A DNA stretch of 6,615 nt from an uncultured Lachnospiraceae bacterium (lineage in GTDB: Bacteria; Bacillota; Clostridia; Lachnospirales; Lachnospiraceae): assembly GCA_902782655.1 (NCBI GenBank), contig CACZNY010000100.1, positions 1 to 6,615 of the forward strand. Reading direction: 5' to 3'. The notes beneath the pieces were generated by a model. It had not been told where the DNA came from and ran no database searches. It worked only from the letters and a program-made list of their open reading frames with translations. Of the stretch, positions 6,536-6,615 are shown one piece after another (position 1 is the first letter of the stretch; the number at the start of each line of letters is the position of its first letter). The position numbers and the translations under genes are program-made.

Positions 6536-6615
6536 ATATAAACAAATCATCTAATGTCAAGACTCTTGCAATATGTTCCGTATTGGCTTTTCCCGCTATA
6601 TCTTCAGCTGATATA
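6534..6615 (-). CDS. C-terminal end of an unidentified gene (partial)
   Basis: The frame is open from the right edge of the window to a TAA at 6534-6536, giving 26 residues that end in HIARVLTLDDLFI. The other two minus-strand frames contain stops in the same stretch, and the residues are a soluble, helix-prone mix, so this looks like the end of a real gene that starts outside the window. It is in the same frame as the DUF624 fragment but is hydrophilic and does not resemble a DUF624 N-terminus. I do not recognise the family. Confidence 0.55.
   Translation of the reverse strand, partial: ISAEDIAGKANTEHIARVLTLDDLFI

Noticed and set aside
6297..6554. An 85-codon plus-strand open frame opposite the DUF624 fragment
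   Set aside because: The minus-strand frame shows clear DUF624-type membrane character, whereas the plus-strand product resembles no family.

Overview
The window reads as a stretch of chromosome from a Bacillota bacterium, most likely a Lachnospiraceae relative (Butyrivibrio/Lachnospira-like). The reasons are: consensus GGAGG ribosome binding sites 6-7 nt before each intact start, a lipoprotein solute-binding protein, a large hybrid histidine kinase with the SHDIRTPMNAI H-box style common in that family, an HtrA protease with a cytoplasmic N-terminus and single membrane anchor, and a DUF624 (YesL-like) remnant. The genus call is inference. Every supportable gene lies on the minus strand, so transcription runs from high to low coordinates.

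Layout in transcription order. At the right edge (6534-6615) is the last 26 codons of an unrecognised gene. Its stop codon sits inside a perfect 8-bp hairpin (6517-6535). Directly after it, in the same frame, comes a 91-codon piece matching only the C-terminal half of a DUF624 membrane protein (6240-6515). This piece has no usable ribosome binding site and looks like a truncated remnant. After a 181-bp gap with a weak terminator and a tentative promoter comes htrA (4298-6058), a membrane-anchored S1C serine protease with an intact triad, one PDZ domain and an unusually long, repeat-containing cytoplasmic head. It ends in a clear 11-bp GC-rich terminator hairpin (4230-4262).

A second unit begins with an extended -10 promoter (4168-4176). 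It holds a 865-aa hybrid sensor kinase (sensor, DHp, CA, REC and HPt; GTG start) and, 37 nt later, a family 1 solute-binding lipoprotein (157-1455). The left edge (1-156) carries no gene and holds a terminator-like hairpin at 1-22.

Functionally the kinase and binding lipoprotein look like one operon. No transporter permease and no DNA-binding response regulator lie in the window. An attractive reading is that the lipoprotein captures an extracellular ligand (probably a sugar or oligosaccharide) and presents it to the kinase sensor domain, as XylFII does for LytS in Clostridium. The phosphate would then pass H352 to D654 to H805 and on to an unlinked regulator. This is a testable inference. 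I see no clearly novel multi-gene system; the most unusual points are the SBP-kinase pair, the repeat-bearing head of HtrA and the truncated DUF624 junction.
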